This document shows positions 24,768 to 33,215 of a DNA stretch of 64,000 nt, piece by piece. Source of the stretch: CAG-411 sp050875145 (lineage in GTDB: Bacteria; Bacillota; Clostridia; Lachnospirales; Lachnospiraceae); assembly GCA_050875145.1 (NCBI GenBank), contig JBNMLH010000009.1:58710-122709 (forward strand). The letters are read 5' to 3'. Made by a program: the position numbers and the translations under genes. A model generated the notes under the pieces. The model searched no databases. It was not told where the DNA came from and saw nothing but the letters and a program-made list of their open reading frames with translations. How positions within the stretch are numbered: position 1 is the first letter of the stretch; each line of letters opens with the position of its first letter.

Positions 24768-25238
24768 GATATTTCCTCCTTCTGAAATGTCCTCTATATC
24801 AAGGGAGTTCACTAATGCAAACATCCCATCAATAGCAGGTGTGTTTGTAAGTGCAACAGAGTGTATTGCTGTTGCCTTTTGGTCTCTTTTTCGCACCAAT
24901 ACCACCGGGGAGAGGTATCTGTACTCCTTATTCTTCAGGTACTCGGCTGCTTTTGGTGTCCATTCCACCTTTGCAATGATGGCATCTTCACCTTTGTAGA
25001 GGTCTTTTATCCATCCGCCTGCCGGAGCCTGCACATCTGACAGTGTTTGGTGCTCATAATCAATGACAAGGTCAAGCTTTCTGTCCTTGAACTGTTTCCG
25101 GATGAGCTCAAAGCTCTCATCATCCACATTGAAGTCCCCCTTTTGGGAATGTACTCTTCCAAGGGGAAGTATTTTGATTTCTGTAGGCACACCGGAGAGC
25201 TCCACGCCCTGTCCGGCACATGCAATCAGCTTTGCCAT
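24171..25238 (-). CDS. Head maturation protease (Mu gpI-like) with fused scaffold part
   Basis: The 355-residue protein starts with a Mu I-type protease domain (about 1-145): LPLGRVHSQKG, LDLVIDYEHQTLSD, AGGWIKDLY, YRYLSPVVLV and ALTNTPAIDGM are the family blocks. The C-terminal half is acidic and helical with a KKPGEGDGKPGDGEPKPEG linker, and serves as scaffold. A second start inside the gene makes the scaffold alone. It cuts the scaffold and perhaps the capsid proteins before DNA packaging. Confidence 0.92.
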   Translation of the reverse strand: MAKLIACAGQGVELSGVPTEIKILPLGRVHSQKGDFNVDDESFELIRKQFKDRKLDLVIDYEHQTLSDVQAPAGGWIKDLYKGEDAIIAKVEWTPKAAEYLKNKEYRYLSPVVLVRKRDQKATAIHSVALTNTPAIDGMFALVNSLDIEDISEGGNIMDLKELAKALGLPETATEEEIKKAVEDAAKAAEKLKEMDGKKPGEGDGKPGDGEPKPEGADMVANSTILSMLGLKADAKTEDVAASIMALKAGAPDTQAELLALKQRMAERDADEEVQKALKTGKITAAQSEWAKSYALKDMEGFKGFVDKAPVVVPQGKLDLKDAPAASNSDEVDIAILKNMGVSMEDVKKYNKKED

Positions 25239-25364
25239 ATCCGCTCACCTCTTTCCTTTGCTTTCTGATAGCGTTATAACGCGTTATAACGCCCCTTAGA
25301 GCTTCTCAATGTAAATATCCTTAGATTTACCTATCCGAACACTCACAGCCTCTTAAAAAGGCTC
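25239..25364. promoter_or_regulatory. Central intergenic region with tandem palindromes
   Basis: This 126-base gap between the F-like and I-like genes is the largest in the structural region. At 25271-25292 two overlapping GCGTTATAACGC-type palindromes stand in tandem; the core CGTTATAACGC recurs at 41016-41026 near the other phage regulatory region. A GTAAAT/ATTTAC hairpin and an AGCCT/AGGCT hairpin follow. The gap lies near the middle of the prophage, where Mu has its strong gyrase site. Confidence 0.5.
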
Positions 25365-26105
25365 TCATTTTGTTTCACCATCTTCCGGCTGTTTTCTCTC
25401 CCTAAACATCTTCCTAAGCTCCGGAGATATATTGGTCATGTCCGGCTTCCATACGGTCTTTGCCGGGTTATTGGAGAAGCCCTTGTCAGGAAACTTTGTG
25501 AGTATCTCTCCGGTGGAGTAGTCCACATCATACGGTGCCTCTGTTTCAACATGCAATCCCATCCTTTCAACCTGTTTTTTTGACAAGCTCACCACCATGC
25601 AGCGGCACCGGAACCCGTTGGGTGGGTACCATACATCCCATATAGGGTCATCTGCCCGGTACACTCTTCCTTCCATGACTGCATGTGACTCTCTCACATG
25701 TCCGTCTCCGGCTGTCCGGTATCTCCAATATGGTCTTAGCTTCATTGTGGTCTCATCTGTCATGCTCTTATAGTGTCCTGCATTGAGGGCGGTCTGCATA
25801 TTAGTCCTGAAGATGTTGTCACACTTCCAAGGATTGATGCCCTCATATCCATGCTCCTCAAGGAACCTGTTCATATCTTCCAGGAACTGCTCCTTGGTGG
25901 TTCCTTCTTCTGCTGCTTTTGTCAGGCAGTCAAGAAACTCCTGAAGGACTTCAAGACTTGTATATCCTGACACCGTGAAAGCCTTTGCCCGGCTCTCATC
26001 AGACAGCATCTTGTACTCTTCACTTGTCAGTGTTCTCTTCCCCTTCAGGAACGCCACCGCCTCCTTGAAGACAAAGTCCTTTGTCAGTCCATACAATACA
26101 TCCAT
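25365..26105 (-). CDS. Minor head protein (Mu gpF/SPP1 gp7-like)
   Basis: 246 residues with the SPP1 gp7/Mu F domain at about 95-190: FRTNMQTALNAGHYKSM, YWRYRTAGDGHVRESHAVMEGRVYRADDPIWD, YPPNGFRCRCMVVSLS. The His/Cys-rich block is typical. It overlaps the portal gene by one base and joins the portal in procapsid assembly. Confidence 0.92.
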   Translation of the reverse strand: MDVLYGLTKDFVFKEAVAFLKGKRTLTSEEYKMLSDESRAKAFTVSGYTSLEVLQEFLDCLTKAAEEGTTKEQFLEDMNRFLEEHGYEGINPWKCDNIFRTNMQTALNAGHYKSMTDETTMKLRPYWRYRTAGDGHVRESHAVMEGRVYRADDPIWDVWYPPNGFRCRCMVVSLSKKQVERMGLHVETEAPYDVDYSTGEILTKFPDKGFSNNPAKTVWKPDMTNISPELRKMFRERKQPEDGETK

Positions 26106-27694
26106 TAGTCCATTGACCTCCCTATCAGGTGTGACAGATAGATGCCCTGCTGTATCAGGTCTTCAAGCTCCGGGCTCTCCATATCCTGATACAACTCACG
26201 GAGCTTCTTTTCATCCTTCAGAACCTTTTGCAGCTCATCCATGTCCTCCGCTTTGTCAATCATTTTGAAAATAGGCTTCATCATCTCCCGGAAGATGTCC
26301 TCTGATTGCTTATTAGCAATGGAGACGATTGTGTCCACCTGTCTCTGTTCTGCCTGTCCCTCTTCCTGCTTCAGCTTCAGCTCCTCCGTTGTTTCCATTG
26401 GTTGCTGCTGTGCTGTCATCATTCCTGCCTGCGGCGGCTTCAGGACTTCCTCACCGTTTTCCGGCTTCGGTATGTTGAATTTCTTGTATATGTGGCTCTT
26501 TGGTATCTCAAGCCCCATATCACAGGCAAGTGTCTTGTATATTTCAACTACTTCCTTCTGGTCTTCCACCTCATGGCAGTCAAAGCCAAAGAATGGTATG
26601 TTTGCTTCACTTCCATAGTTGAACTCTACAAGCGGTCTGATAATGTCCCGGCGGATTGTCACAGCTAATGACTTTGCATCAGCTACAGTCAGGTCATGCC
26701 TGACCTCGTTATGGGTCTTTGACTGTGCATAAGAGCCTCCGCCGCTGTCTGATGTGAGTGTCTGTCCAAGGATTGCCTTGCTTATCTGCTCATCACAGTA
26801 CCGGGCAAGCTTCTCATATATCTCTACGCTTGTGGTCTTCTGTGACTCAATGAACTCTATCATTGTGGAGCTCGGCACAATCCCGGCTGCATCCGTTCCA
26901 AGACTGATGATGGCTTCCATGAGCTGCTTCTTGTCACTCTCTGATGCAGAAGCATCATACTTACCAAGACGGAGCGGCATACCGAACACTTCACAGAAGC
27001 TCACCCAATCCTTGATGTCATAGTTCTTGAACAGGTACATCCATGAGACAACCCTCATAATTCCTGCCCGGCTTGCGTGTCCTGACTTTGCCTTGTACTT
27101 ATGTACTACGAACTTATTCTCCGGAAGCTCCACACCGGAAGGATACTCTCTTGTGCATACCTTCAGCTCATCCGTGGTACTATCCCACACAAGCTTTTTA
27201 GGATGCACATACTCAATATCCTCAATGACATTCCTTCCATCCTCTACTGTCCATGCAAGCTCCATGATGCTGATACCCTTTCCAATGGCATCCAACATAT
27301 CAATGAGCACTTCATCAAAGTTCTCAATTCCCTTGAGCTGCTCATCTATGAAGTCCGCTATCTCCTTGTCAATCTCATCTTCAGAGAATGGCTGCACTTC
27401 CCAATCAAGACCCGTCACAGCAAGCTTTCTTGTCTGCATCTGTGAGAAGAGGTGTGTATCCTTTTCCTCCATCTCCTCAAAGAGCTCCATCTGTGCCCTG
27501 ACATTCCCTTCATCAGCTTCCCGGAAGATACGGGCAAGCCTGCGTGGTGTCAGTCCGTTGGATGGATAATCAGAGAACTTGTCATTGACATCCCCAACCG
27601 CCACTCTTGCGGTCACGGGTCTTTTTGTTCCTGTATCTACATCCGGATTGAATGGTACTCCTCCGCCCCGGTTCCTTTTCTTTCTTTTTGCCAT
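26105..27694 (-). CDS. Portal protein (Mu gp29-like, DUF935)
   Basis: 529 residues of the DUF935 family: DYPSNGLTPRRLARIFREADEGN, EMEEKDTHLFSQMQTRKLAVTGLDWEV, YKAKSGHASRAGIMRVVSWMYLFKNYDIKDWVSFCEVFGMPLRLGKYD. These form the portal ring at the capsid vertex. The helical C-terminal 110 residues (KLKQEEGQAEQRQ...) form the crown. Between terminase and F as in Mu. Confidence 0.94.
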   Translation of the reverse strand: MAKRKKRNRGGGVPFNPDVDTGTKRPVTARVAVGDVNDKFSDYPSNGLTPRRLARIFREADEGNVRAQMELFEEMEEKDTHLFSQMQTRKLAVTGLDWEVQPFSEDEIDKEIADFIDEQLKGIENFDEVLIDMLDAIGKGISIMELAWTVEDGRNVIEDIEYVHPKKLVWDSTTDELKVCTREYPSGVELPENKFVVHKYKAKSGHASRAGIMRVVSWMYLFKNYDIKDWVSFCEVFGMPLRLGKYDASASESDKKQLMEAIISLGTDAAGIVPSSTMIEFIESQKTTSVEIYEKLARYCDEQISKAILGQTLTSDSGGGSYAQSKTHNEVRHDLTVADAKSLAVTIRRDIIRPLVEFNYGSEANIPFFGFDCHEVEDQKEVVEIYKTLACDMGLEIPKSHIYKKFNIPKPENGEEVLKPPQAGMMTAQQQPMETTEELKLKQEEGQAEQRQVDTIVSIANKQSEDIFREMMKPIFKMIDKAEDMDELQKVLKDEKKLRELYQDMESPELEDLIQQGIYLSHLIGRSMD

Positions 27695-27709
27695 GCTGTA
27701 TCACACCTC

Positions 27710-29476
27710 CTAGTAGGCACCTTTACCCATCCGGAAACGTCTCCGGAGGACTGTCTTGTAATTTGCTTTTGATGCTACCGCCTTGACTGTCTGTGCAAGC
27801 TGCACCGCCATCTGAAGACCATCAGGAGCATCATCATTCTTTCCCATAGGGAACTCCTGAAGCTGTTTCAGGAGTGTCTTGTGCTCCCGGTTGAATTTCA
27901 GGTACTTGTTCTTGATGACAGGCTGCAATGACTCAATACGGAGTACCTTGTTGACCGTTGACTGTATCTCCTCTATCGGGATATACTCTCCTTCCTCGGC
28001 TGACTTTGCAGCCATGACCTCCTTGAAAAAGTATTGGAACTGGACAACTTCCACACCAAACTTGTAGAAGCCCTTCTTGCAGTCCCTCTTCAGTCTCCGG
28101 TTCATCTCAAACACATCCTCAATGATGACATCCGGCTTCCTTTTCTCTACGGAGGCATCCACCACATACATGTACCCGGTCTTGGTAGACAGGGCAAGGT
28201 TGATGATAGAGCTTGTATCTGACTTCTTATTCTTTCCAAGTGACGGGTCATTTGCACCTACAAAGACGAACTCCGGACTTGAGAAGTCCATGAGCTCCGG
28301 TTCGTAATAATCGAACCATTCAGGATTGAATGTTGCACTCTCCGGGTCAATCGGGTCATTCTGAAGCTCTGAATTGAAGGATGCTGTACCTTCGGATACC
28401 TTAATCTCCATCAGGTCATAGTAGGACAGCTTCTCTTCCCAAAGGACTTCAGCTCCAAGGAGCATCTTTTCCTTATGGGCTTCATAGAAAGTCCTTGCAT
28501 CCTCCTCATGGTTCTCATTGAAGAGGTTGGTATATATGCTTTCCCACTCATCCCACAGCTTTGTATTGACCGCCTCTGATATGACTGCCCTGTACTTCTT
28601 TGTCTTATATCTTGGGTTCTGAAGCACATTGTTGAGCAGGGAGTCATAGTGGAGTATGGTACCTATATACATGATGTCTGTGTAGGTATCCCCTGCTTTT
28701 GATACTGCTTTGTCAAACCAATTCTTCAGCTTACGCCTCTGCTCCGGTGTGTTGACATTCTCATCATTCTCAATATCATCCAGTACAATGAGGTCAGGTC
28801 TCCAGTTCCGGTGTCTTCTACCTCTGACCTTCTTTCCGGAGCCTATTGCCTCCGCCTTGATGTCTGTCTTGGTCAGTATCACTCCGGTTCTCCATGCCTT
28901 GTCTCCCTTCAGGGAGCCAAAGTCCATGATGATGTTTGCATTGTCCTCAAGCTCTGTCTTGATGTCATCAAGAAAGCCTTCCGCCTGTTCTGAAGAGTCT
29001 GACAGGATGAGAATGTAGTGCTTGTATGCGTACAGGATGGCATGGAGACTGTCTTTGAATGTGAAGTTGGTTGATTTTGCATGACCACGGGGAGCTGCCA
29101 CCACCTGACGGGAGCCCTTCAGTCTTGATATGACCTTTGCTTCCTTCAGAGGGTTCCTTCCTTTCATTACTCCCCGGCTCCATATCTCATCAAGCTCCTC
29201 ATGGAAGTGTGGTGACTTCCGGATGAAGTAGTGTGGAAGATACGCCCTTCCAAAATATGACATGTCAAAGGCAGCAAGTTCTTTTCTAAGTCCATGCTCT
29301 CCCATGAGCTCCTCCCCGGACAGATACCTCTCATTCAGTTTTCTTCTTTCCTCCTGATGGTCTGACCCACGGAGTACATATTCCTCAAAGAGCTTGGTCT
29401 GATACTCCTCATTGTTCTTGATTTCTATATCTTCCTCTTCCTCAAGCTCCCTCATCCAGTTGTCAATATCAATCAT
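27710..29476 (-). CDS. Terminase large subunit (Mu gp28-like)
   Basis: 588 residues. The ATPase domain shows a Walker A-like PRGHAKST near residue 125 and Walker B LIVLDDIEND near 230; the nuclease domain has FVGANDPSLGKNKKSDTSSI and later VVDASVEKRKPDVI. It drives headful packaging of the integrated genome with host flanks. The start overlaps the small subunit gene by eight bases. Confidence 0.92.
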   Translation of the reverse strand: MIDIDNWMRELEEEEDIEIKNNEEYQTKLFEEYVLRGSDHQEERRKLNERYLSGEELMGEHGLRKELAAFDMSYFGRAYLPHYFIRKSPHFHEELDEIWSRGVMKGRNPLKEAKVISRLKGSRQVVAAPRGHAKSTNFTFKDSLHAILYAYKHYILILSDSSEQAEGFLDDIKTELEDNANIIMDFGSLKGDKAWRTGVILTKTDIKAEAIGSGKKVRGRRHRNWRPDLIVLDDIENDENVNTPEQRRKLKNWFDKAVSKAGDTYTDIMYIGTILHYDSLLNNVLQNPRYKTKKYRAVISEAVNTKLWDEWESIYTNLFNENHEEDARTFYEAHKEKMLLGAEVLWEEKLSYYDLMEIKVSEGTASFNSELQNDPIDPESATFNPEWFDYYEPELMDFSSPEFVFVGANDPSLGKNKKSDTSSIINLALSTKTGYMYVVDASVEKRKPDVIIEDVFEMNRRLKRDCKKGFYKFGVEVVQFQYFFKEVMAAKSAEEGEYIPIEEIQSTVNKVLRIESLQPVIKNKYLKFNREHKTLLKQLQEFPMGKNDDAPDGLQMAVQLAQTVKAVASKANYKTVLRRRFRMGKGAY

Positions 29477-30035
29477 CTTCCATCATCCGCTCCTTTGCTT
29501 TTGCCAGTATCTCCTTGAGCTGTGCTGCTGACTTCTCATCCTGCTTGATGACCTTCAGCATCTCGGACTCCATTTCACGGAAAGCAATGTCAGCCTTCCT
29601 TCTCATGTCCTGCTTCACCCTGTCCTTATATACCTTTGTCCGGGACAGTGAAGCAATGAGCCTTCCTGCCTTATCAAGTGGCATCTCATTGAACTCTTCC
29701 TCTGCGGTTGCCACCTTGTTCAGGAGCCCGTTCATGGTCAAGAGTATGGCAGCTTCCGTGTAGTCCGCTTCCGGGTTCTCCTTCACCACCTGTATCAGCC
29801 TGTCAGTCTGTGCCTGTGCTTCAAGAAGCCTCTGCATGGCGTTATTTGTCCGGGTGGCATATCTGCCTACACTGGACTTTGATATGTCATAGCCCTCTCC
29901 CTTCAGGAATTGGCTAATATATTCATAGGTATTGGATGTGTCAGCAAGCATCACATCCACTTTCATCCGCAAGTCTTCAGGGAGCTCATCAATCTTTGAG
30001 GTTATTCTCTGCTTGGTTCTCTTATCACCCATCAA
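29469..30035 (-). CDS. Terminase small subunit (Mu gp27-like, DUF3486)
   Basis: 188 residues with the DUF3486 pattern: KIDELPEDLRMKVDVMLAD, YEYISQFLKGEGYDISKSSVGRYATR and a long C-terminal helix. The N-terminal part is a helix-turn-helix for DNA recognition. Order before the large subunit is as in Mu. Confidence 0.88.
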   Translation of the reverse strand: MMGDKRTKQRITSKIDELPEDLRMKVDVMLADTSNTYEYISQFLKGEGYDISKSSVGRYATRTNNAMQRLLEAQAQTDRLIQVVKENPEADYTEAAILLTMNGLLNKVATAEEEFNEMPLDKAGRLIASLSRTKVYKDRVKQDMRRKADIAFREMESEMLKVIKQDEKSAAQLKEILAKAKERMMEDD

Positions 30036-30355
30036 ATATCAACCCCATTGTCTTCAATCGTACCTTCCGCAAGGTCTACGCCTTCCTTGGTGAGCTTGAT
30101 GACTGCATCATTGGCATAGGCATTGTAGGCTGTGACCTTTTCCTCGGTAAATTCGATGTATCCGGCTCCCTGAAGATAATCAAGATACTTGCTGATGTCC
30201 GGGGATATGATGAGCCCGGCTGCTATCATGGCATTGGATAACTGCCTTGTGAGGGCTGTGTTGTTGTATCCCTTCACCAAGCACCGGATGATGTATCCCC
30301 TGATTGCCTTGTTCTGCTTGATTTCTGCTTTTTCTAAGTCATTCACGTTGTTCAC
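30032..30355 (-). CDS. Mu gp26-like small protein with winged-helix look
   Basis: 107 residues: IRGYIIRCLVKGYNNTALTRQLSNAMIAAGLIISPDISKYLDYLQGAGYIEFTEEKV followed by a short beta part. This resembles a winged helix and has the position of Mu gp26. It overlaps the terminase small subunit gene start. Role unknown, perhaps in packaging. Confidence 0.65.
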   Translation of the reverse strand: MNNVNDLEKAEIKQNKAIRGYIIRCLVKGYNNTALTRQLSNAMIAAGLIISPDISKYLDYLQGAGYIEFTEEKVTAYNAYANDAVIKLTKEGVDLAEGTIEDNGVDI

Positions 30356-30356
30356 C

Positions 30357-30716
30357 TCACTCTTTTCTGTTACTCTGCATTAGGAGCTTGTCAATCTTGC
30401 TGTCAATGCTCCTCATTCTGTCCTCCACTCCGTTCATGGAGCGGAAGAAGTCTTCACGGAGTACAAACGTGGTAGCAAAATCACCCTTTATATCATTGAG
30501 TTCCTGTTTGATGTTCGCTATATCCCGGTCTGTCTCCTCTTCCAACTTGTCAATTCTCTTATTTACTTTGTCATCATTCTCTTTAATCTGCTTTTTTATC
30601 TCCTCTGTGCTGCTCTTGAGGTTGTTGAACCACCCCTTGATGAAGAAGGTTATCACTCCAAGCCCAAGAGTGATAACCCCTGCCATCACATCAGAGAACG
30701 TGATAACATAATCCAT
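30357..30716 (-). CDS. Membrane-anchored coiled-coil protein of the lysis region
   Basis: 119 residues: one membrane segment (about 9-28), then a charged coiled coil (about 35-80) and FFRSMNGVEDRMRSIDSKIDKLL at the end. This layout recalls XhlA-type lysis helpers and the Mu spanin-region proteins; it sits between the holin-like gene and the packaging genes. Confidence 0.6.
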   Translation of the reverse strand: MDYVITFSDVMAGVITLGLGVITFFIKGWFNNLKSSTEEIKKQIKENDDKVNKRIDKLEEETDRDIANIKQELNDIKGDFATTFVLREDFFRSMNGVEDRMRSIDSKIDKLLMQSNRKE

Positions 30717-30719
30717 AGG

Positions 30720-31037
30720 CTACTTCTTTCTGATGAGCTTTTCTGCAAGCTCTGTGACCCTTTCCCATCCATCCATTGACACCAACGCCACAATGAAGGC
30801 AGCAATGAATGATGCAAATACCATGAACCACTCAATGGCTACCCCATAATATGCCGCAAGTCCCAACAGGCAGACCGGGCAGAGGATGAGGGACAGGATG
30901 ATGACCGTCAGGGCTGTAGGCACCTTCTTGTCAAACCATGTCCACTTTTTGAGTGCCTCCGTAATGATGGAGACGATAAACGCCATCACACCGATAAAGA
31001 GGACAATCTGTGATACATCCACTGTAAAATTCGTCAT
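30720..31037 (-). CDS. Holin-like membrane protein
   Basis: I set the start at 31037, where AAAGGAGTGG precedes the ATG; the longer frame lacks a ribosome site. The 105-residue product has three hydrophobic segments (about 10-30, 38-62 and 65-85) and a charged C-terminus ending KLIRKK, as in class I holins. It is the first gene after Mor and its terminator, and would open the membrane for the endolysin encoded upstream. Confidence 0.7.
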   Translation of the reverse strand: MTNFTVDVSQIVLFIGVMAFIVSIITEALKKWTWFDKKVPTALTVIILSLILCPVCLLGLAAYYGVAIEWFMVFASFIAAFIVALVSMDGWERVTELAEKLIRKK

Positions 31038-31088
31038 ACAAACCACTCCTTTTCTGTCATTTTTTTTGAGAATAATGCACAAAACAAT

Positions 31089-31115
31089 AAGAGCATGTAC
31101 TAAGTACATGCTCTT
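31089..31115 (-). terminator. Terminator between Mor gene and late operon
   Basis: A perfect 12-base stem AAGAGCATGTAC/GTACATGCTCTT with a three-base loop is followed on the minus strand by ATTGTTTT. It would end the middle transcript just after mor; a Mor-dependent late promoter should then lie in 31038-31088 or upstream of it, but I see no clear match. Confidence 0.75.
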
Positions 31116-31164
31116 ATCTTATACTCATTATGAAAGACTCTTTAGGGGAAACATTTTCGGAAAA

Positions 31165-31494
31165 TCAATCATCATTATTCATGTCAAAAATGCTCATCTG
31201 TCCTATCATCGGCTCATCCTTCAGTATGTTTCCTATCTGCTTGGTTGTCAGATTATACTTCTCTGCAAGCTCCTTTGAGTTGTATCCGTTCCACTCTTTC
31301 TTGATACGCCTGTTTCTTGCCGGAGCTATGATGTTCTCTGTCTTTGGAAAATAGAGCTCATCTCCTTTGGCATACTCACTAAGCTCAATGAACTTCTCAA
31401 TCCCTATGATGTCCACCACAGGGCGGTAGCTCTCTGAAATATCCTCTAATGTGGTCTCTTCAATGAGGGCTCTTGTTAGTTCATCTGCTACCAT
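31165..31494 (-). CDS. mor: Mor-family transcription activator
   Basis: The 109-residue protein fits the Mor/C family: YRPVVDIIGIEKFIELSEYAKGDELYFPK in the N-terminal dimerisation part and NRRIKKEWNGYNSKELAEKYNLTTKQIGNIL as the C-terminal helix-turn-helix. In Mu, Mor and C turn on middle and late promoters. Only one family member is present here, so it probably activates the whole late operon that begins downstream. Confidence 0.9.
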   Translation of the reverse strand: MVADELTRALIEETTLEDISESYRPVVDIIGIEKFIELSEYAKGDELYFPKTENIIAPARNRRIKKEWNGYNSKELAEKYNLTTKQIGNILKDEPMIGQMSIFDMNNDD

Positions 31495-31513
31495 TATAGC
31501 CTCCTTCCTACTA

Positions 31514-33040
31514 TTATGAGGCTTTCTTGGTGTATGAGAGGCTTATCCATCCGGCTCCGGACTTCAATCTGCCCCATCCATTCTTTTCCTCCACAATAGT
31601 GTACTTGTTCTTCTTTCCTGTCACTTCACGGATGGCTCCTACTACACTGTATCCTGTTCCTGCACCGGAGCGGATGTTCAGTACATCACATGTGGTTGTG
31701 ATGAGATACGGTGTGAATGTTGTGCCTGTGGATGCAGCTACCTTCTTGGTGTATGAGAGGCTTATCCATCCGGCTCCGGACTTCAATCTGCCCCATCCGT
31801 TCTTTTCCTCCACAATGGTGTACTTGTTCTTCTTTCCTGCCACTTCACGGATAGCTCCTACCACCTTGTTATCCGTTCCTGCACCGGAGCGGATGTTCAG
31901 CACATCACATGTGGTTGTGATGAGATACTCCTTGAAGTCATCATCCTTCTTGGTCTCATCCGGCTTCGGACTTCCATCTCCTGCCTGACTGCTTCCGGTT
32001 TCCTTAATTGCATCCAGTATCTTTAGTATCTTTTCACCATATCCAGCTCCTGCCGCCCATCCTTTGCTCTTCGGGTTCTCCTGTATTCCAAGATACTCCA
32101 CATAAGGAGCACATCCACGGGATACAAGGTCAAAGCGTGGGTCAACACATTCCTGCTTCAGCTTCGTTGTATTGGCGTATGCCTTGAGGTGTTGTATCTG
32201 TGCCCGGATGCCAAGCTGTGGCGTTTTGAAACTGTTTCCTGTCTCTCCGTTCTGTGTCACTCCCATACCACAGAAATTATTCTGTGAGAGCTCCACAGCA
32301 CTTCCGGAGAAGGTGAAGTTGCCTGTCTCAAGACAGCTCTGTGCAAATGCAATGTCACCACGGATATTCTCCGCTTCACCTTCAGACAGATACAGAGGTA
32401 TCATATCAAGTACGCTCTGTGCAACGCTGCCATTCTTTGCCTTGATGTATGCTGTCATCTGCTCCGCTGTAGCTTCAGATTTTCCGGTTATCTTGGTCAT
32501 GCTGTCCTTCTGCTCTGTCCCTCCTGAAATAGCTTTCTTGAAGGCATCCCATGTGTGCTTTGTCGAATTATACACATACGGATTAGGACATATCTTTCCG
32601 GTCACATCATGGTGACGGATAACATTGGAAGCAGGAACTCCATACTTCTGCATCAGGTACTTAGTCAGTTCAATGGCAGCATTGACAGTTGCCTCTTCAA
32701 AGTACCAATCCTTGCTTTCCGCTGACTGACTTCCTTTGTTGCGGACACACATCTCAATGCCTATAGAGTTGCTATTCCTGCACTCTGCATGTTTATAGCT
32801 GCTTGCTCCACAGTGCCATGCAATGTCCTCATCCTCAACACTCTGCCATACCTCTCCATTAAAGCCTACAAAGTAGTGTGCTGATGCTCCAAGATACTTA
32901 CTTGCATAATACTTACAATTTGCCTCTGCTCCTCCAAGAGCCCCTACATAATGGATAACAATGTACTTGATACGCCCTGCGTTATCCTTATTTGTGAAAT
33001 TGTACGGGGTCAGGAGCTTCTCAATCTTTGGTGCTGCCAT
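31514..33040 (-). CDS. Endolysin: amidase plus glucosaminidase-like domain plus two SH3 repeats
   Basis: A 508-residue modular lysin. An N-terminal PGRP-type amidase (about 1-165) has zinc-site His residues in IVIHYVG, DIAWHCGASSY and VIRHHDVTGKICP. A central glucosaminidase-like domain (about 185-345) has FAQSCLETGNF and NNFCGMGVTQNGE. Two SH3b wall-binding repeats of 73-residue period follow. The two repeats are nearly the same at DNA level. It has no signal peptide, so it needs the holin. Unlike Mu, it lies upstream of the Mor gene. Confidence 0.93.
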   Translation of the reverse strand: MAAPKIEKLLTPYNFTNKDNAGRIKYIVIHYVGALGGAEANCKYYASKYLGASAHYFVGFNGEVWQSVEDEDIAWHCGASSYKHAECRNSNSIGIEMCVRNKGSQSAESKDWYFEEATVNAAIELTKYLMQKYGVPASNVIRHHDVTGKICPNPYVYNSTKHTWDAFKKAISGGTEQKDSMTKITGKSEATAEQMTAYIKAKNGSVAQSVLDMIPLYLSEGEAENIRGDIAFAQSCLETGNFTFSGSAVELSQNNFCGMGVTQNGETGNSFKTPQLGIRAQIQHLKAYANTTKLKQECVDPRFDLVSRGCAPYVEYLGIQENPKSKGWAAGAGYGEKILKILDAIKETGSSQAGDGSPKPDETKKDDDFKEYLITTTCDVLNIRSGAGTDNKVVGAIREVAGKKNKYTIVEEKNGWGRLKSGAGWISLSYTKKVAASTGTTFTPYLITTTCDVLNIRSGAGTGYSVVGAIREVTGKKNKYTIVEEKNGWGRLKSGAGWISLSYTKKAS

Positions 33041-33042
33041 TT

Positions 33043-33213
33043 CTACACACTCTCCTCTCCAAAAAATCCCATGCTGTCAGGGTCTAAACTATTGCGGAAC
33101 TCTTTGAGTTCCTCTTCCGTCATGTTGCTCACTTTCTCCTGAAGCTCTGCTCTCTGCTCCGGAGTCATGTCCTTGGTGTATTCACTAAGGATGTCCTTGC
33201 TCTGTTCTGCCAT
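33043..33213 (-). CDS. Small acidic helical protein
   Basis: A 56-residue frame starting MAEQSKDILSEYTKDM with AGGAGG nine bases upstream, fitting exactly between two phage genes. About a third of its residues are Glu or Asp, with TPEQRAELQEKVSN and TEEELKEFRN helices. Function unknown. Confidence 0.65.
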   Translation of the reverse strand: MAEQSKDILSEYTKDMTPEQRAELQEKVSNMTEEELKEFRNSLDPDSMGFFGEESV

Positions 33214-33215
33214 GA

